From positions 25,199 to 89,198 of the forward strand of contig CAVDQG010000005.1 of the NCBI GenBank assembly GCA_963611165.1: a DNA stretch of 64,000 bases, read 5' to 3'. The translations under genes were made by a program, and so were the position numbers. Below the pieces are notes generated by a model. It saw only the letters and a list, made by a program, of their open reading frames with translations, did not search any database and was not told the DNA's origin. This document shows positions 61,047 through 64,000 of this stretch, one piece after another. How positions within the stretch are numbered: position 1 is the first letter of the stretch; the number at the start of each line of letters is the position of its first letter. Source of the stretch: SIG603 sp963611165 (lineage in GTDB: Bacteria > Bacillota > Clostridia > Oscillospirales > Acutalibacteraceae).

Positions 61047-61558
61047 TTTACAGACACCGACATGATTTCCTCGTACATTTTGCTTGCGACCCATCCGGGA
61101 GGCGCCCCTGCATCGATAACCTCATCAGCTGCCGAAAGATATTTTGGCAGACGCTGGGAGTAGAGCTCGTCTATTCTCTCGTTTCTGTTCGGAACCTGAA
61201 GAAGCGGTCTTACCTTGTCATTCTTCAAACGCTCCTTAAGTGCGGGCACGGGAACCTTCAAAAAGAAAACTCTTCCGCCTCCCTGATGAAGTGCGTCTAC
61301 ATTCTCCTGCTTTAAAACGGTTCCGCCGCCGCATGCAAGAACGAGGTTCTCTTTTTTCATAAGCTCATGGCAAGCAAGGGTCTCAAGCTTGCGGAAATAT
61401 GCTTCGCCGTCGGTTGCGAATATCTCGCTTATTTTCTTGCCCTCTCGGGACTCTATGTATTTGTCCATGTCATAGAACTCATAGCCAAGCTTATTTGCAA
61501 GTCTTGATCCTACGGTGTTTTTTCCGCAGCCCATGAAGCCGCACAGTACTACCTTCAA
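61043..61558 (-). CDS. aroK: Shikimate kinase
   Basis: A 171-residue P-loop kinase. The Walker A region GFMGCGKNTVGSRLA has Asn where Ser/Thr is common after GK. The shikimate-binding DMDKYIE and CGGGTVL motifs are intact. It phosphorylates shikimate and is the first structural gene of the operon, behind an attenuator. Confidence 0.95.
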   Translation of the reverse strand: MKVVLCGFMGCGKNTVGSRLANKLGYEFYDMDKYIESREGKKISEIFATDGEAYFRKLETLACHELMKKENLVLACGGGTVLKQENVDALHQGGGRVFFLKVPVPALKERLKNDKVRPLLQVPNRNERIDELYSQRLPKYLSAADEVIDAGAPPGWVASKMYEEIMSVSVK

Positions 61559-61589
61559 TTCTTCTCAACCTTTCGGGATAAAATAAAAA

Positions 61590-61612
61590 GGGAACCCTAT
61601 CCGAGTTCCCAT
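61590..61612 (-). terminator. Attenuator terminator of the aro operon
   Basis: On the minus strand GGGAAC and GTTCCC pair (with an extra T-G pair) around a short loop, followed by TTTTTTATTTTA. It is about 50 bases after the leader peptide stop and 30 bases before aroK. Confidence 0.85.
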
Positions 61613-61662
61613 AAAAAATACAATGTTAACTTTGTCGCAACAGAAACGAAGCCATAAACATT

Positions 61663-61722
61663 TTATTTACAGGAAAAACAGACAATATTAAATTTCTCTG
61701 TAAATCGTGTAAAATATGCCAT
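61663..61722 (-). CDS. Phe-rich leader peptide of the aro operon
   Basis: A 19-codon reading frame, MAYFTRFTEKFNIVCFSCK, with ATG at 61722 and TAA ending at 61663. It has a strong GAAGGAG ribosome binding site and begins about 25 bases after the predicted transcription start. Four of nineteen residues are Phe and one is Tyr, the end products of the pathway. It is followed by a terminator before aroK, the layout of ribosome-mediated attenuation. Confidence 0.75.
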   Translation of the reverse strand: MAYFTRFTEKFNIVCFSCK

Positions 61723-61753
61723 GACTTATCTCCTTCTCTAAAGTTCTGTCAGC

Positions 61754-61782
61754 AGTTTACCACATTAAATCAGCGATGTCAA
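61754..61782 (-). promoter_or_regulatory. Promoter of the aro operon
   Basis: On the minus strand TTGACA (61782-61777) and TAAACT (61759-61754) are 17 bases apart. The transcript would start near 61747. Confidence 0.85.
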
Positions 61783-61951
61783 GCAAAATGCAAGAAATTT
61801 ATTTCCGCTTGCAAAAATCTATCAATATGCGGTTTTTATAGACCTTAGCGTTATTGAATATTCATAAGAGCAAACGCTAATTTATTTAATCTGTCTCAAA
61901 TTAAGAGATTTTTTCTCAAAATGCGAAATTTTTAATTCTTTCTTTTTAGTA

Positions 61952-61980
61952 TTGACAAATCCAAAAGATATAAATAAAAT
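61952..61980 (+). promoter_or_regulatory. Promoter of acpP
   Basis: TTGACA (61952-61957) and TAAAAT (61975-61980) with a 17-base spacer. The 60-base leader contains a CCATC/GATGG hairpin flanked by AATTC/GAATT. The 61800-61950 stretch is A/T-rich without a gene. Confidence 0.75.
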
Positions 61981-62054
61981 GTATTCAGTAATTCTTAGCA
62001 CCATCAAAAGATGGATATTCCGAATTATGAATAATAACAAGGAGGATACAAGAA

Positions 62055-62282
62055 ATGGTATTAGAGAAGCTTAAGTCAATTCTCGCTGAGCAGTTCGACG
62101 CAGAAGAAGACAGCATCACTTCTGAGACAAACCTTCAGGAAGATCTCGAAGCTGATTCCCTCGATGTCGTTGATCTTCTTATGTCTATCGAAGACGAGTT
62201 CGAAGTTGAAATTCCTGATGACGAAGTTGAGAATATCAAGACTGTCGGAGACATTGTAGAATACATTGAATCCCACTCCTGA
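62055..62282 (+). CDS. acpP: Acyl carrier protein
   Basis: A 75-residue acidic carrier for fatty acid synthesis. The phosphopantetheine serine is in EADSLDVVDLL (about S35). AAGGAGG precedes the ATG. It has its own promoter and terminator and is not next to other fatty acid genes. Confidence 0.96.
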   Translation: MVLEKLKSILAEQFDAEEDSITSETNLQEDLEADSLDVVDLLMSIEDEFEVEIPDDEVENIKTVGDIVEYIESHS

Positions 62283-62303
62283 TTAAGAGGAATATAGAAA
62301 ATC

Positions 62304-62335
62304 ACAGGCTGTTCGCACGAACCGCCTGTTTTTTC
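62304..62335 (+). terminator. Terminator of acpP
   Basis: ACAGGC/GCCTGT plus an inner GTTCG/CGAAC helix (one mismatch between) is followed by TTTTTTC. Confidence 0.85.
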
Positions 62336-62364
62336 TTTTTATTATGCTAAAACAGCCAAAGCAC

Positions 62365-62393
62365 TTGCATTTTCAGCCTAATTCACATATAAT
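62365..62393 (+). promoter_or_regulatory. Promoter of proS
   Basis: TTGCAT (62365-62370) and TATAAT (62388-62393) with a 17-base spacer. A near-palindrome (TTAATT/AATTAA core, 62398-62420) overlaps the likely start site. Confidence 0.75.
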
Positions 62394-62463
62394 ATTAAAG
62401 CTTAATTTGAATTAATGCTTAAATCAAAATTATGATTTTCGCTTTTGAAAGGATTGAATATAT

Positions 62464-63906
62464 ATGGCAAAGGGAAACAACAAGAAGGTCGCAGACATCA
62501 CAGCGATGGACGTTGACTTCTCCAAATGGTACACCGACGTTGTCAAAAAGGCTGAGCTCATGGATTACGGCACAGTTAAGGGCAGCATGATTTTGGAGCC
62601 GTACGGCTATGCGATTTGGGAAAACATGAGAAACGATATGGACGCAAGATTCAAGAAAACAGGCGTTCAGAATGTATATATGCCTCTTCTCATCCCCGAG
62701 AGCCTTCTCCAGAGAGAAAAGGATCACGTTGATGGCTTTGCTCCCGAGGTAGCTTGGGTTACCTACGGCGGCAACGAGAAACTTCAGGAGAGACTTTGCA
62801 TCAGACCTACTTCAGAGACACTTTTCTGCGAGCACTATGCAAAGGTAATTCACTCCTACAAGGATCTTCCGAAAAACTACAACCAGTGGTGCTCCGTCAT
62901 GAGATGGGAAAAGACAACAAGACCTTTCCTTCGCTCAAGCGAATTCCTCTGGCAGGAAGGTCACACTATGCACGAGACAGCCGAGGAGGCAATCGAGAGA
63001 ACTCTTCTCATGCATAAGGTTTACACAGATTTCTTCAAAGAAACACTTGCTATTCCCGTTGTCGGCGGCAAAAAGACCGAAAGCGAGAAGTTCGCAGGCG
63101 CAGAATCGACCTACACAATCGAAGCTATGATGCACAACGGCTATGCGCTTCAGAGCGGTACCTCCCACTATTTCGGAGACGGCTTTGCAAAGAGCTTTGA
63201 CATCACCTACACAGGAAGAGACAACAAGCTCCACTATCCTCACCAGACATCTTGGGGTGTTTCCACAAGAATGATTGGCGCTGTCATCATGGTACACGGC
63301 GACGACAACGGACTTGTTCTTCCTCCGAAAATCGCTCCTACTCAGGTTGTTATCGTTCCTGTTGCTCAGCACAAGCCGGGCGTACTCGAGAAGTGCGAAG
63401 AGATTTTCAATTCTCTTAACGAGAAATTCAGAGTCAAGCTTGATTCTTCCGATAATTCACCCGGATGGAAGTTCAGCCAGTATGAGATGCTCGGTGTTCC
63501 GATTCGTCTTGAAATGGGCCCGAGAGACATCGAAAACGGTCAGTGCGTTCTCGTCAGACGTGATACAGGCGAAAAGATTCCTGCCGCACTCGATTCCATT
63601 TCCGATACTATCGCAGCTCTTCTCGACGCAATTCACGACAACATGTACGAGAACGCTTGCAAGAACCTCGAGGAGAAGACATTCACTGCAACAACTCTCG
63701 ATGAGTTTGTTGACATTGCCACAAACAAGCCGGGATTCATCAAGGCTATGTGGTGCGGCGACGAGGCTTGCGAGGAGAAGATTAAGGACATCACAGGCGG
63801 CGTAAAATCAAGATGCATTCCTTTTAATGAGGAAAAATTAAGCGATGTTTGCGTTTGCTGCGGAAAGCCTGCAAAACACATGCTTTACTGGGGCAGACAG
63901 TATTAA
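62464..63906 (+). CDS. proS: Prolyl-tRNA synthetase, short (archaeal/eukaryotic-like) type
   Basis: A 480-residue class II synthetase that charges tRNA-Pro. Motif 2 (CSVMRWEKTTRPFLRSSEFLWQEGHT) and motif 3 (HGDDNGLVLPPKIAP) are intact. The roughly 180-residue INS editing domain of long bacterial ProRS between motifs 2 and 3 is absent. The C-terminal extension carries a zinc-binding-like region with four Cys and ends in WGRQY, as in archaeal-type enzymes. Mischarged Ala-tRNA-Pro may be cleared by the free deacylase at 30583-31116. RBS AAAGGA. Confidence 0.95.
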   Translation: MAKGNNKKVADITAMDVDFSKWYTDVVKKAELMDYGTVKGSMILEPYGYAIWENMRNDMDARFKKTGVQNVYMPLLIPESLLQREKDHVDGFAPEVAWVTYGGNEKLQERLCIRPTSETLFCEHYAKVIHSYKDLPKNYNQWCSVMRWEKTTRPFLRSSEFLWQEGHTMHETAEEAIERTLLMHKVYTDFFKETLAIPVVGGKKTESEKFAGAESTYTIEAMMHNGYALQSGTSHYFGDGFAKSFDITYTGRDNKLHYPHQTSWGVSTRMIGAVIMVHGDDNGLVLPPKIAPTQVVIVPVAQHKPGVLEKCEEIFNSLNEKFRVKLDSSDNSPGWKFSQYEMLGVPIRLEMGPRDIENGQCVLVRRDTGEKIPAALDSISDTIAALLDAIHDNMYENACKNLEEKTFTATTLDEFVDIATNKPGFIKAMWCGDEACEEKIKDITGGVKSRCIPFNEEKLSDVCVCCGKPAKHMLYWGRQY

Positions 63907-64000
63907 TTAATAATTGTATAAATAATAATTAATAATTAGCGAACACACGGTCTTGCATATTTTGATTTATTATACTGAGATTAATAATATTCCGTAAGAG

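Overview
The window looks like an ordinary, gene-dense chromosomal segment of an anaerobic Firmicute, most likely a gut Clostridium-class bacterium of the Ruminococcaceae/Oscillospiraceae type. This rests on strong AGGAGG-type ribosome binding sites, a tRNA-sensing T-box leader, a short editing-less prolyl-tRNA synthetase with a separate deacylase, two-subunit class I hydro-lyases, citrate lyase, secreted proteins with bacterial Ig/SH3b domains and a cohesin-like surface protein. The species cannot be fixed from the sequence alone. I see no insertion sequence, prophage, CRISPR array, rRNA or replication origin.

Layout. 1-2.4 kb: end of a large secreted lysozyme with SH3b repeats. 2.4-5.2 kb: tryptophan T-box, PLP aminotransferase, trpS, tRNA-Arg. 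5.3-11.5 kb (minus): a five-gene polyamine operon (arginine decarboxylase, spermidine synthase, agmatinase, carboxy(nor)spermidine dehydrogenase and decarboxylase) behind a long, highly structured leader RNA. 11.5-16.8 kb: a VTC-domain protein, DUF4956 membrane protein, OmpR-type regulator and histidine kinase (minus), divergent from a DUF4353 lipoprotein across a symmetrical operator. 17-20 kb (minus): an SPFH/zinc-ribbon cluster. 20.3-23.5 kb: a degenerate 7TM sensor, an active kinase and a LuxR-type regulator. 23.9-28.5 kb (minus): L(+)-tartrate dehydratase-like genes, a DASS transporter and two GntR regulators. 28.6-32 kb: two tRNA-Ser genes, a secreted cysteine-peptidase-like protein, a prolyl-tRNA deacylase and a carbonic anhydrase. 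32.2-39.6 kb: a citrate module (CitMHS transporter, citDEF, CACHE-type hybrid kinase, OmpR-type regulator). 39.8-45 kb: CPBP protease, an initiator tRNA with an unusual extra T-stem base, a cohesin/cadherin-like surface protein, a GH2 glycosidase. 44.8-53.3 kb: hisF-hisH, a membrane-tethered ECF sigma factor, nifS-iscU, a lipoprotein and glgB. 53.8-61.8 kb (minus): M3 peptidase and an aromatic amino acid operon aroK-tyrA-aroB-aroA-aroC-pheA behind a Phe-rich leader peptide and terminator. 62-64 kb: acpP and proS.

Functional threads. Two modules turn external hydroxy acids into oxaloacetate: tartrate via TtdAB, citrate via CitDEF. Each has its own transporter and regulators. The citrate promoters share an identical 16-bp palindrome, and the two catabolic operons share a sequence element downstream of their last genes. 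ProRS without an editing insertion and the free-standing deacylase complement each other.

Best candidates for something undescribed: the ~415-nt leader RNA in front of speA, the mirror-symmetrical operator of the VTC/DUF4956/DUF4353 system, the Phe-rich attenuator of the aro operon, and the perfect palindrome shared by the citrate promoters. All are readings by eye. No folding, alignment or database search was run.
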